From Lasioglossum baleicum (lineage: Eukaryota; Arthropoda; Insecta; Hymenoptera; Halictidae): DNA of 64,000 bases. Location: the NCBI RefSeq assembly GCF_051020765.1, contig NC_134944.1:1984001-2048000 (forward strand). Direction: 5' to 3'. Position numbers and translations under genes: made by a program. The notes below the pieces were generated by a model, which was not told the DNA's origin, made no database searches, and saw nothing but the letters and a program-made list of their open reading frames with translations. Shown piece after piece: positions 23,080-32,979 of the stretch (position 1 is the first letter of the stretch; the number at the start of each line of letters is the position of its first letter).

Positions 23080-23667
23080 GTGTATGAATTCCTACTCTTC
23101 GAAAGATCCTTTTAATGTCATTCGAGATGTTCTCAACATAAGGTATAACAACGGTATTTTTCCAATTGATTGGACCAGTTCTTTTAAATCTATCTTCCTT
23201 TCGTTTCTCAACCAAAAGAGGATGATATTCAAAAATACGTTCCCTGACGATGTTTGACGTAAAATTTTCTTAGTAACCCTTGTGTTTTAATACATTTTTT
23301 ATTAACAGCATATTGCTGAATCGAAATTCAGGATTAAATTGATTGGACCAGTTCTTTTGAGTCTATCTCCCTTCCATTTTTCAACCAAAAGTGGATGATA
23401 TAATTCAAAAATACGTTCCTTGACGATGTTTGACGTAAAATTTTCGTAGTAACCGTCGTGTTTTAATACATTTTTTATTAACAACAAATTGTTGGGTCGA
23501 AATTCAGGATCAGAGAGTAAGATAGCTCTATCTATCGAACCTTTGATTAAGCCCACTTTATGTTGCAAACGGTGAAACGAGTAGAAGTTTACATATCTAT
23601 CTGACCAGCTCGCTTTATGAAACCAATTCGTTTTTAACCTATTTTCTGTTACATTTATTAACAGCAA
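23080..23667 (-). pseudogene. Penelope-like retroelement fragment (post-RT helix-turn-helix and linker region)
   Basis: The minus strand reads WSDRYVNFYSFHRLQHKVG, then IDRAILLSDPEFRPNNLLLI, then KERIFELYHPLL. In the neighbouring unit it continues GPINWKNTVVIPYVENISND followed by IKRIF. This order resembles the region between the reverse transcriptase and the GIY-YIG nuclease in Penelope-like elements: a conserved block with DRA(I/V)LLS followed by a VIPYV...S..I.RIF linker. The identification is from memory of the family pattern. Neither the RT core nor the GIY-YIG domain is present, there is no start codon in context, and a 173-bp internal duplication plus a stop in one unit mark it as dead. 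Confidence 0.6.
23165..23512 (-). repeat. 173-bp tandem duplication inside the Penelope-like fragment
   Basis: ATTGATTGGACCAGTTCTTT occurs at 23165 and 23338, and both copies extend to TCGAAATTCAGGAT. The units differ at many sites, so the duplication is old. Confidence 0.8.
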
Positions 23668-23705
23668 ATACGATCGATAGAAGAAACATATTTATTAGTT
23701 TCGTA

Positions 23706-24449
23706 CAGAGTTGGGCATTAATCGATTAAAATTTTAATCATGATTGACTGATTAATGTGTACGATTAAAAAAAGAAATCGTCGAAAAATCGGCGATTGAT
23801 TCAGTCGATTGATGAAGTTAACCGTCAATCGTTGATTAAATGAAGAAATCGTCGAAAAATCGGCGATTGATTCAATCGATTGATTTAATCGTCAATCGTT
23901 GATTAAAAAAAGGAATCATCGAAGTTATAAGGAATCGATTGAAGTTAATCGCCTCACGGTCTATCCATAAATTTGTAATAAATTGTAATTTAGGAGATAA
24001 TATATTTCAACAAAAACATGGTCGTAGCTTTCCAGGAATAATAACTTCAAACATATAAAAGCACGTAAACAGAGTTTGTATGATATTATAGACCAAATGA
24101 CAATACACCTAAACTTAGTTTCCCTTTTTATTTCAGTATTCATACAGTTCTGATTACGTATTTCATTTCGAAATTTCAGCAGTTAACACGTTCCGTGCCA
24201 AGCCCTTTTTCGTGGCCTGAAGATCAAGTTTAAGTACCACCGGTGGTACACGTGGCACGGAACGTGTTAATCATTAATCAATTATCCGATTGACGATTAA
24301 TATTCGTTAATCGCAATTGACGATTAATAAGTATTTAATCGTTAACCACAATTTTAACGACTAAACGAGGAGATTAATTGTTAATTGCGATTAACGATTG
24401 AAGTATAAATTTAGTCGTCAATCGTTGATTAAATTTATGCCCAACTCTG
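23706..24449. mobile_element. hAT-type MITE with CAGAGTTGGGC termini and GATTAATC-rich interior
   Basis: CAGAGTTGGGCATTAATCG at the left is mirrored by ATTTATGCCCAACTCTG at the right. GTTTCGTA is duplicated exactly on both sides (23698-23705, 24450-24457), an 8-bp hAT signature. Both halves consist of iterated GATTAATCG/CGATTGATT words. A unique middle (about 24020-24170) matches the copy at 61082 in reverse orientation. A TTAA-flanked mini-element lies inside at 24183-24270. Confidence 0.85.
24183..24270. mobile_element. 88-bp piggyBac-type mini-element nested in a hAT-type MITE
   Basis: TTAACACGTTCCGTGCCA is mirrored exactly by TGGCACGGAACGTGTTAA, with TTAA at both outer edges. The interior holds CCACCGGTGG. 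It interrupts the hAT-type MITE, so it is the younger insertion. Confidence 0.75.
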
Positions 24450-24457
24450 GTTTCGTA

Positions 24458-25633
24458 TCTTGAAACGATGTAGAAAAAAAACCTGTAGATTAAAACAATA
24501 TTTCTGGATTAAAACGCTTCAGAATATGTGCGTTCTGCTATCGGAGATTTCATACGCAACGAGCTAATAATAAAGATAGCATAAGCTATTTACTCACATC
24601 GTCGTCCACGAAACCCCACTCGAAAAAATTCCATAAAACCTCTCTCGCTCGACCCGTCCTTTAACCACGTCCAATCACCACGGACCACAAAGGGGTTAAT
24701 TAACCCTCTCAACAGTTCCCACCCATTACACCCATCCAGCTACCAGAGAACCACCCTGACTAACCTATCAAACATTTTATAAAAAGCTCAACAGTGTCCC
24801 CCTTTAGAAGGAGGTTGAGGAGATCTCCGATCAGAGAGAGAGAGAGAGAGAGAACCGTGCAGAATGCGTTGCGTCCGTGCAACCAGGTAAATCAGGCTGA
24901 ACATGGTTGTCCAGTGAGTCGCAAGCTCACAAAGAGTCTCGGAATAGCCAGGGATCCGGGGAAAGGAATCTTATCGGTCATTGGACATAATCGGTACATA
25001 GGCGCAGGTAGCTGAACGGGGTCTACGTATCGTGTATAGTATATACTGTATAGGGATACAGAGAGACAGAGACAGAGAGGCACAGGGGCAGGGGCCGATT
25101 ACCCCTTAGGAATCGCTCTTGTTACTCTAGCCGGGCTACCCTCTCGGCGACTAGCAACCCTGTCCTCGTCTTGAGTCCTCGGAGCGTGAACGGAAATAGC
25201 CATCGGTGTGCACCGGAAGCTCCATCGCAAAGCTCCCTCCCTGTTTCAGAAAAAGGGATGCCATCCCCCTGGATGTGCTACAGGCAGCCACCAGGGGATG
25301 TGCACAGGGGTTCGTCAGGGGGGTGTGCAGGTTCCATGGTGTGTGCGCGGTGGCGTGACAAGAGTCGCCAACGCCGCGAAAAAGAGCGAGGGAAAAAAAA
25401 TAGAAGGCGCGCACATACACTCGCGCGTATACGCACACGCTCGCGCATCATCCACATGCAGGAAGATTGTTGGAGCGCGAAGGGATGAGAGGACGAAGAG
25501 GGTAGAGAGAGCCAAGCGAAAGAAAGGAAGATAGAGAGAACGATAGAGAGGGAGAAAGGACGGTAGGGGGTGGGTTCGATTCGGTGGCGGCGCGGAGAAT
25601 AGTGTGGTCGGGATCGCAGGAGAGGGGTGACAT
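24458..25633. other. C-rich and GC-rich upstream region
   Basis: No protein is recognised. It contains a C-rich tract (about 24600-24780), a GGGGTTAATTAACCC palindrome near 24692, an (AG)n run and a CAG-GTAAAT splice-donor-like site near 24888. Composition differs from the AT-rich surroundings and may mark upstream regulatory DNA of the leader region at 25.6 kb. The overlapping frames at 25151-25693 are low-complexity readings. Confidence 0.35.
24833..24853. repeat. (AG)n microsatellite
   Basis: About ten uninterrupted AG units. Confidence 0.95.
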
Positions 25634-25670
25634 TATATTTGCGCAGGGCTGTCCGATAGGGCGCAGTATC
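25634..25670 (+). promoter_or_regulatory. Candidate core promoter (TATA-like plus initiator)
   Basis: TTATATTT at 25633-25640 lies about 30 bp upstream of GCGCAGTATC (25661-25670), whose CAGT resembles the arthropod initiator. The downstream sequence is GC-rich with CG-dense words (GTCGCGACCGCCGTCGCGTG), as in insect 5' leaders. Spacing and order fit a transcription start on the plus strand near 25665. There is no transcript evidence, so this is a hypothesis. Confidence 0.25.
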
Positions 25671-25833
25671 GTCGCGACCGCCGTCGCGTGCACGTCGATT
25701 TTTCCGTGCGTTTACGTGTTTTCACCGCGAGTGCGTCTGCACCAAGTTTTCCCTCTCCGTCGGACTCGGACTCTCGCCTCGTCTCGTTTCCTCCCTTCTG
25801 ACTCTCTTTCTTTCTATCTCCGTCTATCTAGTC

Positions 25834-25897
25834 ATCTGTCTATCTATCTATCTATCTATCTATCTTCTATATCTGTCTATCTCTCTATCTATCTATA
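25834..25897. repeat. (CTAT)n microsatellite
   Basis: Repeated TATC/CTAT units with a few interruptions, followed by CT-rich sequence to about 25965. Confidence 0.9.
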
Positions 25898-26425
25898 TTC
25901 CTCAGAGTCTCTCTTCTATCTTTCTCTCTGTCTTCTCTCTCTCTCCTCCTTTCTCTCTGCTCCGTCCACAGTCCAAAAAAAGCTGTCCCCTAATCGCAGC
26001 CTCGTGCGCTCCGCTGTACGACGAACCCGTTCGGACAATAGGAGACCGCGAATCCTCGAGCAGTCGCGAAGTGTTTCTGGCTCTAGAGTGAGTAGCTAAA
26101 ACAGTGTTGTTTACGGTGGGTGTTTTCTGTTTTGCATCGGCACTTCCGGAGGAAAAGGGATCTTCGATCTTTTCGCTCCCATCGTTTCGCTTCTCTTCTG
26201 TCAAGCACTCCCTCCCTCACTCCCTGTTTTGTTGCACGGTTTAGAGTGATTGTTCACGCAACGCGAGTATAACGCGTCCCATTCCGGCCCGGCCCGACTC
26301 TGCCCGATTCGATCGCCGATGATCGACACGGGTTGTTCGATGGTCACGGTGCGCGTATAATTGCCGGTAATTGCTGCGGGATTGTCGGGCTTTTCGGACG
26401 GATTCTCGGCCTGCGTTCCGGAGCG

Positions 26426-26428
<3 letters not shown>

Positions 26429-26460
<32 letters not shown>
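26429..26460. repeat. (CT)n microsatellite
   Basis: Sixteen uninterrupted CT units. Confidence 0.95.
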
Positions 26461-26462
<2 letters not shown>

Positions 26463-26740
26463 GGAATAACAAGATTGCACGGAATGAATGCACTCGTTTT
26501 CGACGGCGGTGAATCTCCCGCCCCTTCGCAACCCCTCGATAACAGAGGGTGAATCATCCGACTAGCAAATGCTAGGACCTTTGCTGTCGAACGTTCTCTC
26601 TTTCTCCCTTGCTCTTCCGTTCGTTCGTTCGCGGTGTGTGTGTGTGTTCGTTGACATTCTCGCGTTGCGTGAAAAGTCACCGGGATAACGGGCGAAATCT
26701 GTTTTCGCCAACGGGAATCGTCGCTCCCGAACGGAGCCAG

Positions 26741-28277
26741 GTAGGTTTCGTTTTTCTTTTGTTTCTACGGCTCCGTTTTGTTCGGTCGGATACTCTTTCT
26801 CACGACGATTTGCTGACCTGCAGGGAAATACTGTGCTCTTCGAGGGGACTCTGTTTTTGGAGCAAGTGTGAAACTTGTTCTCGATGTTCGTTGCTCTTAA
26901 TTGTTATAAAGTGTTAAAATCGCTGTTTCATTTGGATGAATAATAGTAAAACATTCTTCGGATGTTTTTTGCTGGAAGTTTAACACTCCTTTTGTAACTT
27001 ATTTAATGCTCTAAATTAATATCGTTAAAAATGATGTGCGCCGTCAAAATGAAAGATCTGTGGGACGTGTGCGTCATGTTAAAATTGTGACTGCGGAGAG
27101 CCACTGCGGGGTTAGAACCACTTATTGTATTTAAACGGTGAAACTTGTTCTTAATAGTTGCTTGAAACTGAATATTATCGATTTCTTTTCATAGTGAATA
27201 GCGAGGCTGTGACACTGGGGGTCATACTGCTCTAAATTATGGTCCAGCGAAGAATTACTATAGCGTTGAAGTAATTGATTTATGTGAGGAAATAGCGAAA
27301 CTTGCTTGGGACGTCACGATAAATTCAATGAGAACTTGTAAAACTTGCAAAATAAATTAATGTCGAAGCTTGTATTTTCCCAAAGGATTGTTGAACCGCG
27401 TCGAAATCGCTTGTTTGTTCGACGAAATTGTAAAACACGTTTAACTTCGAACTTGATAAATTTCCCGCTACGTTTTCGAGTGATTTAATTTGTGTACGGT
27501 GTACACTGTTATATAAAACATTGTAACTCCCAGGTGAGTTATCATAACATTTCAACCACCTGCTGGTTCGAAGGAATCGCGAAACTTGTTTCAAATGCTA
27601 TCTCTGGTGTACATATGATTCATTTCTATTTTAATTATACAGAAGAAAAATGAATAATAATTGTGCTAGCTATGGGAGTGGCTACGCGAGGATTTCTTGC
27701 TTCATCTCCGCGCGATTCGAAACCCAATTAGAGTCCAATTTACAAATTATTTTCGTTCAGAACGGCGCGGCACGGCGCGGAAAACTTGAAGAATATTTCG
27801 TCCGGCCTGTTGTTGATGTTTCTCGATTGTTATATATTTATAAAGTGCATCGAAATGCGGGTACACCTTTAGGGAACAGTCCCTTCTTGTGTAGAGCAGC
27901 CCTTGTCTGTGAGTCGAGAGAAGCATTCGCGGAAAATAGAAGCTGCACGTGCTCGACGTTCTCACGGTATTGGGAGTTTTGAAATTAGTACTGTGTATTG
28001 GATAAATGTCAAACCGTTATTGAACTGGGGAAACATTTATAAGTATTCTCTCCGGGAGGAATTGTTGTTTAAATCTCTGTCGCGTTACAATTGAAATCAC
28101 TTCGGTACACACAGAGAAGCAATTTTATCGTACTCGATAAGTGTCGATCATCGGCATTCTCATTTTCTTCTATTTTCGAACTTTCTTTTACCGTGCACAT
28201 CTGTTATCGATAGGCTAACGAGAGTCGACCTGAAAAATTTAATACAAATAAATGGATAATAGGCAATAGAACTAAAC
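26741..28277. other. Unassigned region, intron-like
   Basis: It follows a CCAG-GTAGGT donor-like site. GAAACTTG recurs at about 26870, 27139, 27296 and 27583. A second excellent donor-like word CAG-GTGAGT lies at 27531-27539. No coding exon could be defined. Confidence 0.35.
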
Positions 28278-28462
28278 GCATAGGCTACTTAAAAAATTTT
28301 TTTTTAATATTGCATTGTTATCCAGTTCTGAGCTATGTTTAAAATTTCAAGTCTCTAGCTCATCGGGAAATTAGTTTAAAATCAATTGCAAAATTTGTAC
28401 CGAACAAACAGACAAACAAACAGACATGCAAGAAAGCGAGCTAATAAAAACGTGGTAAAATA
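28278..28462 (+). repeat. Dispersed repeat R with embedded ACAG/ACAA tetranucleotides
   Basis: It contains TCTAGCTCATCGGGAAATTA, then CAATTGCAAAATTTGTACCG, an ACAAACAGACA tract, and GAAAGCGAGCTAATAAAAAC followed by GTGG. Copies lie at 35021-35130 (same strand) and 53217-53388 (reverse). The internal tetranucleotide tract and one-sided conservation suggest the 3' end of a retroposon, but no coding part is present. Confidence 0.7.
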
Positions 28463-28910
28463 TAATAGAATTTTGAAAATACAGAGAGAATGAGGTATGA
28501 CGGTATTTCTGAAAATTCGCCCGTCGCGTCGACGCGTCGAGGTGGAATAGCCTACGCCTACGACATTGGGCATGTAGGGTATGCGAAAAGGGTAGAAATT
28601 CGATTTCCTTGTTATTGTCGTGCCATTGTGTATCAACTATATTATCCTTATCCGAGTTTGAGTTCGTCCCGTCATTGTCCAATTCTATACCAGATAATAT
28701 TGTGAACCTTAAAACTCAGTCGATGCGCGGATACCTTTCTGCAACAGCGTTCAAATAGAATGCCTCGTTAGAGCTGAACAGGAATACATAACACGCTAAT
28801 GAACTTTCAAAAAATTCTCTACAGACTCTTCCGACTATCGTTAACGCGTTGCCTGCTCGTTGCATAACTTTTTTGCAATTACAATCGTTGAAACTATTAT
28901 TGTAAAATCT
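28463..28910. other. Unassigned spacer
   Basis: A lone TTAACGCGTTGCCTGC at 28852 resembles a TTAA-type MITE terminus without a partner. No gene was recognised. Confidence 0.4.
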
Positions 28911-29166
28911 TTAACACATTACCGACCGGTGATTATTGCATAATTTTGAAAAATCTATGGTACATGGCTAAACACTTTTTAATGGAACCTTCAATAGCAA
29001 CAGCAATTTTCATTGTGAAGTAACAAGTCAGCCTCAATAGCGTTATCTAATAGTTTCATTTAAGATTGCAGTGTAAAAGGAAATGTCTATGCTTTCTTTT
29101 GGTGCAGCAAAATTATTGAAAATCCTATGAAAATCCTATTAATAGGCTTCCGGTGTAAAGTGTTAA
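28911..29166 (+). mobile_element. piggyBac-type MITE (TTAA-flanked), family C, copy 1
   Basis: TTAACACATTACCGACCGG at the left and CCGGTGTAAAGTGTTAA at the right, with TTAA at both edges. The interior matches 39415-39659 in reverse orientation, including ATGGCTAAACA-, TTCACAATGAAAA- and GAAAGCATAGA-type words. About 256 bp, non-coding. Confidence 0.72.
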
Positions 29167-29718
29167 TATTTAAATATCTATTAGAAATGTCTTGTCGTAT
29201 CTCTTTTGTAGAAGTTAACGACCAGTTTGCCAATCTGCCAGTTTTATTACTGGGAGGATGAAATTATTTCCAGTAATTTCCCTGACCGTATGCAAACAAC
29301 AGTTTCGCTACACTATTAAAAGTGTAACTTGCGAGGCGTAGGTGGCGTATTTGTGACATTGGGTTAGTAGGTACCGGTGCGGCGCGGCGCGGCGTCTCCA
29401 ATGAAACGTAATTATCGGTGCGGCATTGAAACACTGTACGAATAAAATTCAATAATTATAATTGCGTAGCTACTAGAAATAAATGACGCGTATTATCAGG
29501 ACATTATTCACAGGATATTTGTACGGCGGTTATAGAGATTACCTCGTATCGTACGTTTAATCATGAATATCCGTTTGCACCTGCTGAAAATAATTATTGT
29601 TACACTGCCGGTCCAGATTTCATTTTTCGGTTTAATTGAATATCTCGGTATGTACATGCATACGAACGTATCGGTAATTACCGTTCCTGCTGAATCCCGA
29701 AGTTTTCACGACATCGTA
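29167..29718. other. Unassigned spacer
   Basis: It contains a GCGGCGCGGCGCGGCG run at 29379-29394. No gene was recognised. Confidence 0.4.
29379..29394. repeat. Iterated GCGCG/GCGGC run
   Basis: A 5-bp-period GC block within AT-rich sequence, similar to 14591-14608. Confidence 0.7.
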
Positions 29719-29720
29719 TA

Positions 29721-31307
29721 CAGTGGACGAAATTTCTATAAGAACACTACTATTCTGAACAAAGAAGTTAAGTATTTTTGATAATATGATTAAAAAAGAA
29801 GGCTAGAAAATAATTAAGGAATATAAAAAAGCAGAAATCAATATTCTGAATTCAAAAAAACTGCTTCGTTTTCGTTATGAACAAAGCATTACAACTTAAT
29901 GTACACAAGTATAACGAAATTTCTGTAAAAACAGTCTAACAAATTCGAACAAAAAACCAAGTATATAATTATTAGTATTTAGTACTTCCACCGTTAGAGT
30001 TCATCACTTCAAATATTCTATTTTCCATACTACAAACTAATTTTTGCAACTTTGTTTTATGGATTTGATTCCACTCATATCTTACTGCGTTTTCTAACTC
30101 TTTAATGTTGTTATACCGCTTCCCATTTTTATATATTGCTCGCGATAGGATTCCCCATAAATTTTCTATTGGGTTTAGATCGGGGGAACGTGACGGCCAG
30201 TTCATTAGTTGCAAATGCTTTTGTCTAAACCACTCCCGAGTCTTCTTAGCATTGAGTATCGCTGCATTATCTTGTTGAAAAATAACGTTGTCGTCACGAT
30301 TTTCTTCGATAAAGCAAATTAAAGTGTCTTCTAATAGGGCAATGTATTTTTCTGCGTTCATTCTCGTACAAATTTTGCATGTTGGTGTTTTTGAATTATA
30401 GCTGAACGCAGCCCAAACCATTAAACTTCCACCGCCGAAATTCCTACTAATCGCTACGGCTTTATCCTTACGCAAATCATGCCAATAGTATCTAAAACCG
30501 TCGGGACCGTCTAGATTAAATTTTTTTTTCATCGGAAAATATAACATTTTTCCACTCTTGACGCCAGGTCATGTGATCTCTTGCGAATTTTAATCTTGCA
30601 GTTTTGTGCTCCTGGGTAAGAGGTGACTTCATTACTTTTTTACTCCATTTTAACCGTGTATCGTGTTGCAATATTTGCTGTACACGTCGTGTAGTTACTG
30701 GAGGATCCAAAACTCTTGTTATTTCACTGGCAATGCTATCATTAATTGATATTTCTTTAAAAATACGAGAACGATCACGCCTTGTGAGTTTTGTATTTCC
30801 ACCTGTATAATGATTTTTGCCATATTTTTCACGCAATTTTAGAAAATGATGTATGCAAGTAGATCTATTAATTTTTTTGGCTATCTCTCGAATAGAGCAA
30901 CCTGCATCGTGGTATGCATCTATTTTTATTCTTTCTTCGAGATTTAAAACTTTTCCGCGTGTTATTCTAATAAACGAAGAATTATTATATGTATGTATGT
31001 TGAACAATTTTGTATTTAAATTTCAATATTTACTCTGTCTGAGGTATGGACGATGTTTCTTGTAGTAATGATTATACAGAACTGAGAAAAACTTATCGTT
31101 CTTATACAAATTTCGTATTTACTACGATCAGCATTCAATTATTTTCATTTCCAACACTGAAAACTTTCGAATTTGTTTACATGCGCTGCTTTACGGTAAT
31201 AATACATTGGTGTTCATAAGATTTTCACACTATACTAACATAAATTTACCGAATAAATGAACTTTTGGCAGTAAATTATGATGTTCTTATAGAAATTTCG
31301 TCCAGTG
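29721..31307 (-). mobile_element. Tc1-like transposon, near-complete copy 1
   Basis: The termini CAGTGGACGAAATTTCTATA and TATAGAAATTTCGTCCAGTG are mirrored and flanked by TA (29719-29720, 31308-31309). At 1587 bp it has the size expected for a Tc1-like element carrying one transposase. The transposase runs on the minus strand but is split by a frameshift at an A9 run and has no ATG at the expected start. A close relative lies at 49591-51118 and a truncated one at 17757-18546. Confidence 0.92.
29972..31007 (-). pseudogene. Tc1-like transposase (DD34E), split by one frameshift
   Basis: Tc1 transposases bind the terminal repeats and catalyse cut-and-paste transposition in the nucleus. The first part (31007-30516) starts in frame without ATG; the expected start, before TRGKVLNLEERIKIDAYHDA, reads ATA. 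It contains paired helix-turn-helix regions (CSIREIAKKINRS and the RVQQIL area) and the first catalytic aspartate in VIFSDEKK. The frame then breaks at nine T (30521-30529; A9 on the coding strand). The second part continues FNLDGPDGFRYYW, FQQDNAAI (second aspartate) and DLNPIENLWG (glutamate), with 34 residues between the last two acids: DD34E. Apart from the start and the A9 run both halves are open, and total length is about 340 codons, normal for the family. Confidence 0.88.
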
Positions 31308-31309
31308 TA

Positions 31310-32058
31310 GCGACTGAGCGACATTATAACGCTTAGATTTCGCGGTTGACTGTAAGATTGAGGGTGTGGAATACATTGCAGAGGGGTTGTCGAATTTTAG
31401 GACACCCAGTGTGTGCATAGAGTGTAGAACAGGGCAACTGAGAACGGAAACATTAGCAGCTCAACGTTTTCGAGTAGAATCAAGTTCGACTCGATCGCTG
31501 GGATAGATTAACGGTCGTTGCACACGAGACCCACGAAGTCCAGCCTTTTATGCAACATTGCAAACATTCTGCCAATATAAATTGTAGAGATACATAGTAC
31601 TCATCGTGTTTTTTCCTTCGAAATGTAGCACGTTTGACGCGTGCTCGAAATTTCATAATTTTGAACAATTTGTTCATTGCCAACTCTCGTCAACTATGCG
31701 CCTGACAATCGATGTATCGAATGTATCGATTTCCTTCTACAAACCTGATATTTCCACGTGTTCTACAGTGGGAAAATAAAAAGACATAACAAATCAAAAG
31801 TTACTGTATTTTATAAATTACTACAGATAGATAGTTGATAAATAATTTTCCGATTTTATTATACCTCGATTTATAGACAGGTGTTTCATGAATATTTTGT
31901 GGATTCGACAGATAGAAGTTTATAATATGTAGTTTCTATGTATATTTCATGGACAGATATTCAATAAATATATCATACATTCTACATACAAATACGAAAC
32001 AAATATTTCATACATTTAATCGATATTAAAAGTCTAGTAAATGTTTTATATTTCCCGT

Positions 32059-32061
<3 letters not shown>
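31310..32061. other. AT-rich unassigned region
   Basis: I recognise nothing here apart from ordinary AT-rich sequence. Confidence 0.4.

Positions 32062-32093
<32 letters not shown>
32062..32093. repeat. (TC)n microsatellite
   Basis: Sixteen uninterrupted TC units. Confidence 0.95.
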
Positions 32094-32096
<3 letters not shown>

Positions 32097-32130
32097 CATG
32101 GAAATAAACATTAAATTCTAGTTATTATTA

Positions 32131-32537
32131 TACAGGGTGTCCCGAATTTAAATGGCAAAACTGCAGGAGCGTGTAGGAGACCGAAAAACTAAGACAAAAA
32201 GTCTTAGAAATTTTCTCGTTTTTGCTTCGTTTTGGAGAAAATCGCAAAAAAAGAAATAAAACAAGTTTTCATTTTTGTACTTATTTATTTACATTTTATT
32301 TACGTTATCATCTATTTAATGCAGATATTGTTCAAAATGTTACCCTCTTGCAGCAATGCAAGCATTTCATCTAGCACTGACTTGATAAATTGCAGCTGAA
32401 CATTGTTCTGGTGATATTTGGTGCACTGCAAAACGAAGTAAAAACAAGCAAATCTCTAAAAGACTTTTTGTCTTAGTATTTCGGTCCCCTACACCCTCCT
32501 GAAGTTTTGCCATTTAAATTCGGTACACCCTGTTGTA
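32131..32537. mobile_element. MITE of about 0.4 kb with TACAGGGTGTCCC terminus
   Basis: TACAGGGTGTCCCGAATTTA at the left is mirrored by ATTTAAATTCGGTACACCCTG at the right (32513-32532, plus TTGTA). The arms of about 85 bp share TTTAAATGGCAAAACT and the AAGACAAAAAGTCTT palindrome. TA flanks both sides. The middle is T-rich and non-coding. Confidence 0.72.
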
Positions 32538-32979
32538 TATCTGATAATTTCATTCTGTGTACCGAATAATTCTTTTGGATGAGGAATAACCGAAGATCAT
32601 GTGACATTTTATTGAACTGTTAGGAGGGTTCTTCGAGGATTCGTTCGAGTTATTATTGCATAAACATTCGCGGTCTAATAATAACTTATTTTGGCCGGTC
32701 TCTTTGCGTTCGCATACTTTCAACGAACAGATGGAGCACGTGTGAATAATGTATAGTCTGACAAAGCGAGTTTGGAACCGGCAGGAGGGTGGAGGGTGAC
32801 AGCGAGAGTGGAGCGGAAAAGAAAGGAGGTCAGGAGGAGTTGTCCTAAGCGAGTAAACGTAATAGAGTAATGTTAAAAACAATACTCTATGCGTTTTACA
32901 TACACAAACATAGGCGTACCGACCGTCCCTGAAGAATATTTGATGCATTGCAAATTGCAACGCATCAAATGTCACAATA
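32538..32979. other. Unassigned spacer
   Basis: No gene or repeat was recognised. The 141-codon minus-strand frame over 32550-32975 has no domain and low-complexity stretches. Confidence 0.4.

Larger units (their letters stand above)
25665..26740 (+). other. Possible non-coding 5' leader exon region
   Basis: The stretch is CpG-rich and pyrimidine-rich, with TATC and CT microsatellites. It contains two donor-like sites, GA-GTGAGT at 26088 and CCAG-GTAGGT at 26741. The open frames at 25584-26099 and 26201-26680 translate CT, TATC or GAGA repeats and are not credible proteins. If a host gene starts in this window, this is the most likely place. Confidence 0.25.

Noticed and set aside
25584..26680. 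Long frames of 96-171 codons around 25.6-26.7 kb
   Set aside because: They translate TATC, CT and GAGA microsatellites and overlap on both strands.
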